DNA of 64,000 bases, taken from positions 1-64,000 of the forward strand of contig JAFTAJ010000038.1 of NCBI GenBank assembly GCA_017458585.1, in the 5' to 3' direction. This stretch comes from Bacteroidaceae bacterium. Lineage in GTDB: Bacteria; Bacteroidota; Bacteroidia; Bacteroidales; Bacteroidaceae. Both the position numbers and the translations under genes were made by a program. Of the stretch, positions 8,982 through 16,700 are shown piece after piece (positions within the stretch are counted from its first letter, which is position 1; every line of letters begins with the position of its first letter). The notes beneath the pieces were generated by a model. That model saw only the letters and a program-made list of their open reading frames with translations, did not search any database and was not told the origin of the DNA.

Positions 8982-8989
8982 CAAAAATA
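8982..8989 (-). promoter_or_regulatory. -7 promoter box for the PEP/pyruvate-binding gene
   Basis: The minus strand reads TATTTTTGC 23 bp before the start codon, fitting TAnnTTTG. Confidence 0.55.
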
Positions 8990-9075
8990 CGGATTTTTAT
9001 TTGAAAAGTGAGGATTGACAACCCAAAAACAATCTTTTCTCCTTACTCCTCTACTCCTTACTCCTAATTTTTTAC

Positions 9076-9083
9076 TACTTTTG
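9076..9083 (+). promoter_or_regulatory. -7 promoter box
   Basis: TACTTTTGC lies 30 bp before the ATG at 9114. It argues against the earlier in-frame ATG at 9015 as the real start. Confidence 0.6.
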
Positions 9084-9113
9084 CAGCTAAAACAACAAAA
9101 ACCCGTAGCTACG

Positions 9114-9596
9114 ATGGCCGCAGACAACAACAAGATAGACGAACTGATAGCACCGTTGTGGCAACGCCTTGGCGGCGAGCTTACTGCTGAGACTATGTCG
9201 CGCCTCTCGGCTGACGAGACGACGCTGCTGGCATACTCCATCCTCCGCGAGGAACTGTTGGAGGGCGGCTTCGTGCAGCTGATACAAAACGGCTACGGCC
9301 CCTTCATCTTCCTCAACCCCTTCGCCAAGGCTATGCGCCTGTGGGGACTGAAGGACTTCTCGAAGTGGCTCTACGATGCCCGCGCCGTATATGAGCAGAC
9401 ACGCTCTGTGCTGGAGCAGCCCACGGAGACGGACGAGGAGTTTATGGCGCTCTACGAGCAGCACCCCGAGTGGGATGCCTACGACGATTGGTTTGTGGAG
9501 GCGGAGCCTGAAATAACAGAGAAAATTTGCCTCCATTGGTTTAATAGCTTAAACAAAAATAAGGAAAAATCTCCGCTGCGCGGAGACAAAAAATAA
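9114..9596 (+). CDS. Hypothetical protein, 160 aa
   Basis: I do not recognise the family. The protein begins MAADNNKIDELIAPLWQRL and is rich in Trp, Glu and aromatic residues (EEFMALYEQHPEWDAYDDW near its C-terminal third), with no signal peptide or membrane segment, so it is probably cytosolic. I place the start at 9114 rather than the upstream ATG at 9015 because a promoter box lies between them. The last ten or so residues (NKNKEKSPLRGDKK) run into repeat-like DNA (CTCCGCTGCGCGGAG) and look like a tail extended by read-through into the adjoining repeat block. Confidence 0.6.
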   Translation: MAADNNKIDELIAPLWQRLGGELTAETMSRLSADETTLLAYSILREELLEGGFVQLIQNGYGPFIFLNPFAKAMRLWGLKDFSKWLYDARAVYEQTRSVLEQPTETDEEFMALYEQHPEWDAYDDWFVEAEPEITEKICLHWFNSLNKNKEKSPLRGDKK

Positions 9597-9598
9597 GA

Positions 9599-9990
9599 AA
9601 ACAAAAACCGAATACTCACACAGATATCACAGAGATTAAACAAAAACCGAGAAAACACCAATGAGATGATGGTGCTGCGCACCTTCCTCATAATGCTTAC
9701 TCAAAAGACTGAAAGCAAGCTTTCCCTCTTTTTCCTAATCATCATGAAGCGACAGGTCGCTATCATCTCATTGGCAAAAACTAAAAAAAGATTTCTGTCG
9801 CGATTATCTCATCGGAAAAACATAGAAAACACATTTAGGAGTTAAGTGCCGTAGGCACGACAGATAACAGACGGGGGTGCAACCCCCGGTACGGACACAA
9901 ACAAAACATAACCCCGAAGGGGTGACAGAATAGCCAAATAACTAAATAGTAACTAAATAGTAAAATCGTAAATAAGCTTGACTATCGTCG
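9599..9990. repeat. Composite intergenic repeat, copy A (upstream of smpB)
   Basis: This gene-free gap holds, in order: a CACAGATATCACAGAG module; AACAAAAACCGAGAAAA; the 117-bp CCAATGAGAT element; a second, deleted element end (GTCGCGATTATCTCATCGG, about 9798-9815); ACATTTAGGAGTTAAG; then hairpins GTGCCGTAGGCAC, ACGGGGGTGCAACCCCCGT and ACCCCGAAGGGGT. It ends with an AACTAAATAGTA repeat. The order matches 58600-58960 and is the inverse of 4614-5045. Confidence 0.88.
9658..9774. mobile_element. CCAATGAGAT multi-hairpin element, copy A (MITE-like)
   Basis: 117 bp with inverted ends CCAATGAGATGAT / ATCATCTCATTGG. Inside are three short hairpins: GGTGC-TGC-GCACC, GAAAGC-AA-GCTTTC and GCGAC-AG-GTCGC. 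It has no coding capacity of note. Copies B and C lie at 58668-58785 and 59492-59610. Whether it moves as DNA or acts as RNA is open. Confidence 0.75.
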
Positions 9991-10006
9991 AGCGAAGCAA
10001 AAAACA

Positions 10007-10486
10007 GTGTCAAAAAAGAAAGACAACATAAAGGCAAGTGTGATAATCAAGAACCGCAAGGCGGAGTTTGATTATTTCTTCCTGTCGCGCTACACGGCGG
10101 GCATTGTGCTCACTGGCACAGAGATAAAGTCCATACGCCAGAGCAAGGCATCGCTGGTGGACAGCTATTGCTATGTGCATGGCCGCGAGGTGTGGGTGAA
10201 GAATATGTATGTGGCCGAGTATTTCTATGGCTCCTTCAACAACCACCGCACTCGCCGCGACCGCAAGCTGTTGCTCAACCGCCGCGAGATTATACGCCTG
10301 GAGCAGCAGCTGAAGAACCCCGGTGTCACCATTGTGCCGCTGCAGCTCTATGTCAACGAGCAGGGACGTGCCAAGTTGGAGATAGCCCTTGCCCGCGGCA
10401 AGAAGATGTACGACAAGCGCAACACGATGAAGGACCGCGACGACCGACGCGAGATGGATAGGGCGACGAAGAATTACAAGTATTAG
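10007..10486 (+). CDS. smpB: SsrA-binding protein SmpB
   Basis: A 159-aa RNA-binding protein that escorts tmRNA to stalled ribosomes in trans-translation. The beta-barrel start [20 protein letters not shown], the [18 protein letters not shown] segment and the basic C-terminal tail (RGKKMYDKR...[11 protein letters not shown]) are all present and of family length. The start is GTG at 10007, right after the composite repeat block and a GAGCGAAGC fragment; no other in-frame start fits. It lies 28 bp before metH and probably shares its transcript. Confidence 0.96.
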   Translation: MSKKKDNIKASVIIKNRKAEFDYFFLSRYTAGIVLTGTEIKSIRQSKASLVDSYCYVHGREVWVKNMYVAEYFYGSFNNHRTRRDRKLLLNRREIIRLEQQLKNPGVTIVPLQLYVNEQGRAKLEIALARGKKMYDKRNTMKDRDDRREMDRATKNYKY

Positions 10487-10514
10487 AATTGAAAAATTGA
10501 ATAATTGAAGGAGA

Positions 10515-13448
10515 ATGATCTTGCAGGAAGCGATTAAGCAGCGGATTCTTGTGCTCGACGGTGCCATGGGCACTATGATACAGAGCTACAACCTGAGTGA
10601 GGACGACTTCAGAGGCGACCTCATGAGGGATGCCGCATGTCTGCAGAAAGGCAACAACGACCTACTGTGCCTCACGCGCCCAGATGTGATTAGCGACATC
10701 CACCGCCGCTACCTGGAGGCTGGTGCCGACATCATCACTGCCAACACCTTCTCCGCCCAGCGCATCTCGATGGCCGACTACCACTGCCAACACCTGGTCA
10801 AGGATATCAACCGCGCTGCGGTGAGGCTGGCTCGCAGCTTGACTGACGAATACACGCAGCGCAATCCCCAGTGGCCGCGCTTTGTGGTGGCTACCGTGGG
10901 GCCTACCAACAAGACAGCGTCGATGTCGCCCGATGTGAATGACCCCGCAGCACGCGATATCACCTTCGACGAGCTGGTGGAGGCATACACCGAACAGATG
11001 GAGGCTCTGCTGACGGAGGGCATCGACGCCCTGCTGATAGAGACCATCTTCGACACCCTCAATGCCAAGGCAGCCATCTATGCCGCCGAGCAGACCATGG
11101 AGCGCTTGGGCAAGGAGGTGCCACTGATGCTCTCGCTCACCGTCAGCGACAAGGGCGGGCGCACACTCAGCGGACAGAGGCTCGACGCTTTCCTGGCGTC
11201 GGTGAGCCATGCCAATATCTTCTCCGTAGGCCTCAACTGCTCCTTCGGGCCAAAGGAGATAAAGCCCTTCCTTGAGGAGCTGGCAGTCAAAGCACCTTAT
11301 TATATTACTGTGCACCCCAATGCCGGCCTGCCCAATGCCCTCGGCACCTACGATGTGACACCGGAGGATATGCGCGAACAGATGCGCGAGTTTGTGGACC
11401 GCGGCCTCGTCAACATCATCGGCGGCTGCTGCGGCACCACCGACGCCTTCATAGCAGAGTACCAGAAAATCATATATGAAAATAGAGAACAGAGAACAGC
11501 GAATAGAGAACAGAGAACAGCGAATAGCAATGCTCGATATCCCAAGCGCCCTCGCCAACTTCCGAACTTTGGAACTCTGGAACTCTCGAACTTTGGAACT
11601 CTCATCCTCTCCGGTCTTGAGCTGCTGGAGGCCACTCCCGAGGTGAACTTCATCAATGTGGGTGAGCGTTGCAACGTGGCAGGTAGCCGCAAGTTTCTGC
11701 GACTCATCAGCGAGCACAACTACGACGAGGCGCTGGCCATCGCTCGCCGACAGGTGGAGGATGGTGCTATGGTGCTCGACATCAATATGGACGACGGCAT
11801 GCTCGACACGATGGCCGAGATGACCACCTTCCTGCGCCTCATTGCCTCCGACCCCGATATAGCGCGTGTGCCGCTCATGATCGACTCCTCGCGCTTTGAC
11901 GTGATAGAGCAGAGCCTCAAGTGCATACAGGGCAAGTCGATAGTCAACTCCATCTCCCTCAAGGAGGGCGAGGAGGTCTTTCTGCAGCGTGCCCGTGAGG
12001 TGCGCCGCCTCGGAGCCGCCGTCATAGTCATGGCCTTCGACGAGCAGGGACAAGCCACCACCTATGAGCGCAAGATAGAGGTATGCCGCCGTGCTTACGA
12101 CCTGCTGGTGGACAAGGCGGGCTACAACCCAGCCGACATCATCTTCGACCCCAATATACTCTCCATCGCTACCGGCATCCCCGAGCACGACCGTTATGCC
12201 CTCGACTTTATCCGCGCCACCCAGTGGATACGCCAAAACCTCAAGGGCAGTCATGTCAGCGGCGGAGTGAGCAATCTGTCGTTCGCCTTCCGTGGCAACA
12301 ACTACCTGCGCGAGGCAATGCACGCCGTGTTCCTCTACCACGCCATACAGGCCGGCATGGACATGGGCATCGTCAACCCCGCCACATCGGTCATCTACGA
12401 CGACATACCCGACGACCTCCGCACCCTGCTGGAGGATGTGATACTCTGCCGCCGCCCTGATGCCGCCGAGCGCCTCATAGACTATGCCCAGCGAAGCCAA
12501 GAGTCTAGAGATAATAATTCTGCCCCTAAGCTAGGGGGAGTGGATTGCCCCCCTGCCGGAGGGGGGCTGTCGCTTGCGACTGAGGAGTGGGAGTGCCGGG
12601 AGGGGGTGTGTGGTAAGGTTCCAGAGTCGAACTCTCGAACTCTTGAACTTTCAAACTCTCGAACTTTAACGGACCGCCTCGTCCACGCCCTGGTGAAAGG
12701 CGACCCCTCCAATCTGGAGGCAGACCTTGCCGAGGCCATCAACGAGTATCCCTCTGCCGTAAGCATCATCGAGGGGCCGCTGATGCAGGGCATGACAACC
12801 GTGGGACACCTCTTTGCCGATGGGCGTATGTTTCTGCCGCAGGTGGTCAAGACGGCCCGCACCATGAAGCGTGCCGTCGAGATACTCCAGCCCTACATAG
12901 AGCAGGGTAGGGAGCAGTCGGCCACCGCTGGCACAGTGCTGTTGGCCACCGTCAAGGGCGATGTCCACGACATAGGCAAGAACATCGTCAGCGTCGTCAT
13001 GGCCTGCAACAACTACAAGGTGATAGACCTCGGCGTCATGGTGCCGGCAGAGCAGATAGTGGAGGCGGCCATCAAGTACAAGCCCGACATCATAGGACTC
13101 AGCGGACTCATCACACCCAGCCTGACCGAGATGTGCCACACGGCCGACGCACTACGCGAGGCAGGAGTGGCCGCTCCCCTCATGATAGGCGGTGCCACCA
13201 CCAGTGCGTTGCATACTGCCCTCAAGATAGCGCCGCTCTATGGCGGTCCCGTCATCTGGGTGAAAGATGCGTCGCAAAACTCCATCCTCGCAGCACAGCT
13301 GCTCAGTCCCACCAGTCGCGGACAGTATATCGCCTCGCTGCGCAGCGAGCAGCAGGCGCTGGTCGATGAGTACAACACCGCCGAGCGTCCCGCCATGGCT
13401 TCCCTCGAGCAAGCCAGGGCCAACAAACCGAAACTGTTTGAAAAGTAG
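10515..13448 (+). CDS. metH: Cobalamin-dependent methionine synthase, lacking the reactivation domain
   Basis: A 977-aa enzyme that methylates homocysteine from 5-methyl-THF through bound cobalamin. Domains: homocysteine-binding (1 to about 315; zinc ligands C242, C305 and C306), pterin-binding (about 375-650; VGERCNVAGSRKF), cap (about 715-800) and B12-binding (DVHDIG at 816-821, H818 as axial ligand). The protein ends after the B12 domain. The C-terminal AdoMet reactivation domain of E. coli MetH is absent, as in many Bacteroidetes, so a separate activator is expected elsewhere. Both inter-domain linkers are enlarged by repeat-derived sequence (about residues 321-364 and 660-715) that stays in frame. 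Confidence 0.95.
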   Translation: MILQEAIKQRILVLDGAMGTMIQSYNLSEDDFRGDLMRDAACLQKGNNDLLCLTRPDVISDIHRRYLEAGADIITANTFSAQRISMADYHCQHLVKDINRAAVRLARSLTDEYTQRNPQWPRFVVATVGPTNKTASMSPDVNDPAARDITFDELVEAYTEQMEALLTEGIDALLIETIFDTLNAKAAIYAAEQTMERLGKEVPLMLSLTVSDKGGRTLSGQRLDAFLASVSHANIFSVGLNCSFGPKEIKPFLEELAVKAPYYITVHPNAGLPNALGTYDVTPEDMREQMREFVDRGLVNIIGGCCGTTDAFIAEYQKIIYENREQRTANREQRTANSNARYPKRPRQLPNFGTLELSNFGTLILSGLELLEATPEVNFINVGERCNVAGSRKFLRLISEHNYDEALAIARRQVEDGAMVLDINMDDGMLDTMAEMTTFLRLIASDPDIARVPLMIDSSRFDVIEQSLKCIQGKSIVNSISLKEGEEVFLQRAREVRRLGAAVIVMAFDEQGQATTYERKIEVCRRAYDLLVDKAGYNPADIIFDPNILSIATGIPEHDRYALDFIRATQWIRQNLKGSHVSGGVSNLSFAFRGNNYLREAMHAVFLYHAIQAGMDMGIVNPATSVIYDDIPDDLRTLLEDVILCRRPDAAERLIDYAQRSQESRDNNSAPKLGGVDCPPAGGGLSLATEEWECREGVCGKVPESNSRTLELSNSRTLTDRLVHALVKGDPSNLEADLAEAINEYPSAVSIIEGPLMQGMTTVGHLFADGRMFLPQVVKTARTMKRAVEILQPYIEQGREQSATAGTVLLATVKGDVHDIGKNIVSVVMACNNYKVIDLGVMVPAEQIVEAAIKYKPDIIGLSGLITPSLTEMCHTADALREAGVAAPLMIGGATTSALHTALKIAPLYGGPVIWVKDASQNSILAAQLLSPTSRGQYIASLRSEQQALVDEYNTAERPAMASLEQARANKPKLFEK
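11475..11610. repeat. In-frame repeat insertion in metH linker 1
   Basis: A 21-bp unit (ATAGAGAACAGAGAACAGCG plus A) occurs twice in tandem, giving the peptide NREQRTA twice. It is followed by GAACTTTGGAACTCTGGAAC-type repeats. The same GAGAACAGAGAA words occur in non-coding DNA at 14880-14910 and 63320-63350. The open frame is kept across the whole insertion. Confidence 0.8.
12503..12668. repeat. In-frame repeat insertion in metH linker 2
   Basis: The stretch contains CCCCTAAGCTAGGGGGAG, a GCCCCCCTGCCGGAGGGGGGC hairpin, and GAACTCTCGAACTCTTGAAC repeats. Similar words are found in the intergenic DNA at 5840-5936 and 14915-14970. Between the pterin and cap domains it encodes a low-complexity linker of about 55 residues. 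Confidence 0.8.
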
Positions 13449-13490
13449 GTAGAAGTAGATAGAAGTAGATAAAAGTAGATAAAAGTAGAA
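13446..13490. repeat. 11-bp tandem repeat (AGTAGATAAAA type)
   Basis: About four units of the type AGAAGTAGATA/AAAAGTAGATA lie between metH and the symporter gene. The same unit fills 18075-18180 and, reversed, 42527-42572. Confidence 0.85.
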
Positions 13491-13492
13491 TT

Positions 13493-14866
13493 GTGAAATC
13501 AGAGCGCGCTTCTTTCGGAAGCAAATTCGGCATCATCATGGCAGCGGCAGGCAGTGCCGTCGGCCTCGGCAATATCTGGCGTTTCCCCGTTGAGACAGGC
13601 AACAACGGCGGAGCCGCCTTCATCCTTATCTATATCCTGGCCATCGCCTTGCTGGGCGTGCCGCTGATGGTGGCCGAGTTCTTTGTGGGTCGCCATGCCC
13701 ACACCAACGCCGCCCATGCCTACCGCAAGCTCAGCAGCCATCCCCTGTGGAGCAACATAGGCTTTATCGGAGCGTTCGGCGGCAGCCTCATATTGTGCTA
13801 CTATGTCGTGGTGGCCGGCTGGGTGCTGAAGTATATGTTCCTCTCCATCGACGGCACCCTTGGTGCCCTCTTCACCCCTGGCGATGCCAGCGGCTACGAG
13901 AGCCTGTTCGGCACCTTTGTCAGCAGCACATGGAGTCCGCTGATATATATGGCAGCCTTCGTGCTGATGTGCCACTTCGCCATCACCGCCGGAGTGCGTC
14001 GCGGCATAGAGAAGCTCAGCAAGATATTCATGCCGGCGCTGTTCGTCATCCTCGTGGTGCTGGTGGTGCTAAGCCTCTTCGCCCCGGGTGCCCAGGAGGG
14101 ACTGAGCTTCCTCTTCCATCCCGATTTCAGCAAGCTGACCACGCGCTCGGTGCTGTTGGCCATCGCCCAGGCCTTCTTCTCGTTGAGCCTCTGCATGGGC
14201 TGCCTCTGCACCTACGCCTCCTACTTTGGCAAGGATGTGAACATCATACGCTCAGCCGCCAATATCAGCATCATCGACACCATGGTGGCCATCATGTCGG
14301 GCCTCATCATCTTCCCCGCCGTCTTCTCCGCCGGCATCGACCCGCAGTCGGGGCCGTCGCTGGCCTTCATCGCATTGCCCGGAGCCTTCTGCGAGGCCTT
14401 CAGCGGAGTGCCCATGCTGGCGTCGCTGATAAGCATCCTCTTCTATGCCCTGCTCGTGCTGGCCGCCCTCACCTCCGCCATCTCGCTCTACGAGGTGCCC
14501 ACCGCCTATATCCACGAGACATGGCACATACGCCGCCGCTACGCCGCCATGTTGGTCACCGTGGTGTGCCTGCTGCTGGGCACCGTCTGCTCGTTGAGCA
14601 TGGGACTCTGGGGTGACGTGCAGCTCTTCGGTAAGAACATCTTCGACCTGCTCGACTATTTCTGCACCACCATCATGATGCCCTTGAGCGGAGTGTTTAT
14701 CGCCTTGTTCGTAGGCTGGGTAGTCAAGCGCAGCGTGTTCATCGACGATGTGACCAACGAGCATGCCCTTCGTCCTGGCCCTGCCAAGCTCATCTGGTGG
14801 CTCCTCCGCTGGGTAGCTCCCGTGCTCCTTCTCGCCGCCTTCCTCGGAGTCCTCGGGGTGATATAA
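13493..14866 (+). CDS. Sodium-dependent transporter, NSS/SNF family
   Basis: A 457-aa inner-membrane symporter of the neurotransmitter:sodium family (LeuT fold), which imports amino acids or related solutes with Na+. The TM1 signature GLGNIWRFPVETGNNGGAAF (about 23-42) carries the substrate and sodium site. About 11-12 hydrophobic segments follow. The start is GTG at 13493, directly after the 11-bp tandem repeat, and the peptide MKSERASFGSKFG is a typical family N-terminus. The substrate cannot be told; the position after metH is suggestive but not evidence of methionine transport. Confidence 0.92.
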   Translation: MKSERASFGSKFGIIMAAAGSAVGLGNIWRFPVETGNNGGAAFILIYILAIALLGVPLMVAEFFVGRHAHTNAAHAYRKLSSHPLWSNIGFIGAFGGSLILCYYVVVAGWVLKYMFLSIDGTLGALFTPGDASGYESLFGTFVSSTWSPLIYMAAFVLMCHFAITAGVRRGIEKLSKIFMPALFVILVVLVVLSLFAPGAQEGLSFLFHPDFSKLTTRSVLLAIAQAFFSLSLCMGCLCTYASYFGKDVNIIRSAANISIIDTMVAIMSGLIIFPAVFSAGIDPQSGPSLAFIALPGAFCEAFSGVPMLASLISILFYALLVLAALTSAISLYEVPTAYIHETWHIRRRYAAMLVTVVCLLLGTVCSLSMGLWGDVQLFGKNIFDLLDYFCTTIMMPLSGVFIALFVGWVVKRSVFIDDVTNEHALRPGPAKLIWWLLRWVAPVLLLAAFLGVLGVI

Positions 14867-15054
14867 AGCTGAGGGGGTGTGTTCTCTATTCTCTGTTCTC
14901 TATTCTCTAGTCCTCCCCATAGAGGGGGAGTTAGAGGGGGTCTTGGGGAGTGGCCAAAGGCCGAGGGGGTGTGTTCTCTATTCTCTATCCCCTCCTAGAA
15001 CCCCTATCTCGGCTAGTTCGGCTATCCAGGCTAGCTCGGCTATAGCCTATCAAC

Positions 15055-15085
15055 AAAGCCCCCAAGCTTTATGCTCAGGGGCTTT
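15055..15085 (+). terminator. Likely terminator downstream of the symporter gene
   Basis: AAAGCCCC pairs with GGGGCTTT across a 15-nt loop and is followed by CCCTTTCTT. The stem is good, the T tract weak. Confidence 0.5.
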
Positions 15086-15268
15086 CCCTTTCTTCCCCCC
15101 TAGAGGGTGACGGGGTCCCCTTTGGGGAAGTAGATATGTATTCCTCGCGTAGCGAGGGAGTCTGCCTCTTCCCTCTTACCTCTTCCCACTTTCGTGCCGT
15201 TGTGCGTTGTGCGTTGTACAACGCACCTAAAGGGGGGATATACACCACTCCACAACCTAATCTATATG

Positions 15269-15319
15269 AATTATTTATAATATAATATATACTTTGTATA
15301 TATTATATTATAAATAATT
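15269..15319. repeat. Perfect 23-bp inverted repeat with a 5-nt loop
   Basis: The arms 15269-15291 and 15297-15319 are exact reverse complements of pure A/T, with the loop CTTTG. There is no flanking T tract beyond the stem itself. Confidence 0.9.
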
Positions 15320-15473
15320 TTATTCAAAAAATAAACGCTAATAATCAGTGCGTTACGCAAAAACAGTGGTTCCAAAAATCAAAAAAAAAAGAGAACGCGT
15401 TGTACAACGCACAACTTACAACGCTACACAAAGGCGTAGCACGCTACTCACCCTCACTCTCACAATTTTAACT

Positions 15474-15549
15474 GCGACCGCGTCAGATTTTAGTGCGAGC
15501 GCGTCAGATTTTAGTGCGAGCGCGTCAGATTTTAGTGCGAGCGCGTTCA
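15474..15549. repeat. 21-bp tandem array (GCGAGCGCGTCAGATTTTAG type)
   Basis: Three full units start at 15474, 15495 and 15516, with a partial at 15537. The minus strand reads the heptapeptide LKSDALA repeatedly. It shares the 21-bp period and the GCGAC...ATTTTA pattern with the array at 59890-60040. Confidence 0.85.
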
Positions 15550-15737
15550 CGCCCTTTTCAGAATCGGAGGGACAGGACTAATGATACGCCGACGGCATCG
15601 CGCACACGTAAGATATAAGTAAGACACAGGGACAGGCGAGCGTACTGATAGTGGTATTTTTTTTGATTACTATCTACACCCAATAGACTACTTTCAACCC
15701 TTCTAGAGAAAAATTACGACAAGATTATGCAAAAATA

Positions 15738-15769
15738 TTTGGCACTTGTTCACGAATTGATTAACTTTG
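15738..15769 (+). promoter_or_regulatory. Promoter of the toxin-antitoxin operon
   Basis: TTTG at 15738-15741 and TAACTTTG at 15762-15769 are 20 bp apart, a full match to the Bacteroidetes consensus, 22 bp before the toxin start. Confidence 0.7.
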
Positions 15770-15791
15770 CGCCCGGAATTATGATTTAAAC

Positions 15792-16136
15792 ATGGAGAAA
15801 GTCCGCACTATAAAACTCTTCAAGTCCTACTACAAAGACTTCTATGTGTCACAAAACGAGATTGTACGCAATAAAATCAACTTTGTGCTCAGGCTGGTAG
15901 AGACGCAGCGTATCATTCCAAAGAAGTTCTTTCGGATTATTGAAGGGTCAGACGGCATCTATGAAATCCGCGTAGAAGTGGATAGCAACATCTATCGAAT
16001 ATTCTGCTGTATGGACGGAGGAGCAGTGGTGGTGCTCTTTCACGGTTTCCAGAAGAAGACACAAAAGACGCCGCAGAAGGAAATCAAGCGCGCAGAAGCA
16101 ATTAAGAAAGAATATTTTAAAAGTAAGGAGGCATAA
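15792..16136 (+). CDS. HigB/RelE-type toxin (Gp49-like)
   Basis: A 114-aa protein of the RelE/ParE superfamily, phage-derived Gp49/HigB branch; family members cleave mRNA on the ribosome. Family features are the YEIRVEVDSNIYRIFC strand pair (about 55-71), the VVVLFHGFQKKTQKTP core (about 76-91) and a basic C-terminal helix. Its stop lies 2 bp before the start of the HTH partner, so the two are translated together. Toxin first, antitoxin second is the HigBA order. The pair is somewhat AT-richer than neighbouring housekeeping genes, which fits mobile TA modules. Confidence 0.88.
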   Translation: MEKVRTIKLFKSYYKDFYVSQNEIVRNKINFVLRLVETQRIIPKKFFRIIEGSDGIYEIRVEVDSNIYRIFCCMDGGAVVVLFHGFQKKTQKTPQKEIKRAEAIKKEYFKSKEA

Positions 16137-16138
16137 TT

Positions 16139-16450
16139 ATGGACGCAAAGAAGAAAAAAGCAATTATGGAGAGTACTACCTTCGACGAACTGCTTGATGC
16201 CGAATACGGCAAGCGGGGGATGGAGGCTCGTGAGACCTTTGAAGCTGAGGCCGAAGCTTTCTGCCTGGCCGAATGTTTGAAGGAACAACGTCGAAAGGCC
16301 GGCCTTACGCAGGAACAGCTGGCTGCAAGAATCGGCACAAAGAAAAGCTATATCTCAAAGATAGAAAACGGGCATGCCGATGTGCAGCTGTCCACTCTGT
16401 TCCGTATCTTCGGAGGTTTAGGGAAGCGCATATCGCTCACCGTGCTGTAA
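16139..16450 (+). CDS. XRE-family antitoxin (HigA-like)
   Basis: A 103-aa DNA-binding antitoxin. After an acidic N-terminal part (about 1-40) comes a helix-turn-helix of the Cro/C1 type: RRKAGLTQEQLAARIGTKKS followed by YISKIENGHADVQLSTL. It should neutralise the toxin encoded just upstream and repress the shared promoter at 15738-15769, as is known for HigBA. The TA pair may be intact, as both frames are full length. Confidence 0.88.
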   Translation: MDAKKKKAIMESTTFDELLDAEYGKRGMEARETFEAEAEAFCLAECLKEQRRKAGLTQEQLAARIGTKKSYISKIENGHADVQLSTLFRIFGGLGKRISLTVL

Positions 16451-16490
16451 AGACATAGGGTCGGGGTAGGCCTCCCCGAGCGCAGAAGGT

Positions 16491-16700
16491 GCACTCTCGT
16501 GAAAATTATCCCCACTCTTAGAAAATCTAACCCCACTCTTACGAAAACTAAGTCCGCTCTCGTGTGAACTAAAGCCGTTCTCGTGGACGCGAGATCGGAG
16601 ATAGTTTGTCGGAGGTCTGACTTCCGTGAAAAGAGCACGGAGTTTCGCAGCAGGAGCTCTGGCTTATGTAAAAAGAGCACCGACTTATCACCGATTCTCT
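16491..16700. repeat. Degenerate 21-bp array, ten units
   Basis: Units start every 21 bp from 16491 to 16680. Early units share CCACTCTTA / CCGCTCTCGTG; later ones diverge but keep the spacing. On the minus strand the array is one open frame in which Leu (once Ile) recurs every seventh residue for about ten heptads (for example TRADLVF, VRVGLDF, LRVGIIF). Confidence 0.75.

Larger units (their letters stand above)
14867..15791. other. Gene-free interval rich in repeats
   Basis: It holds CTCTATTCTCTGTTCTCTA repeats (14880-14910 and 14972-14990), CCCCTC/GGCCAAAGGCC patches, a terminator at 15055, GTTGTACAACGCAC palindromes near 15215 and 15400, a perfect 23-bp hairpin at 15269, a 21-bp array at 15474, and the toxin-antitoxin promoter at 15762. 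The open frame across 15348-15581 appears to come from the repeats and I do not call it. Confidence 0.8.

Noticed and set aside
10486-10515. Cobalamin or SAM riboswitch for metH
   Set aside because: Only 28 bp separate smpB and metH, and the region upstream of smpB is repeat DNA without the conserved riboswitch elements.
10662-12500. 612-aa open frame antisense to metH
   Set aside because: It is the shadow of a GC-rich coding strand; it has no family match that I can see, and metH is certain.
15348-15581. 77-aa frame with SDFSASA repeats
   Set aside because: The peptide is a by-product of the 21-bp array; it lacks a promoter and the frame with the shared heptad is on the other strand.
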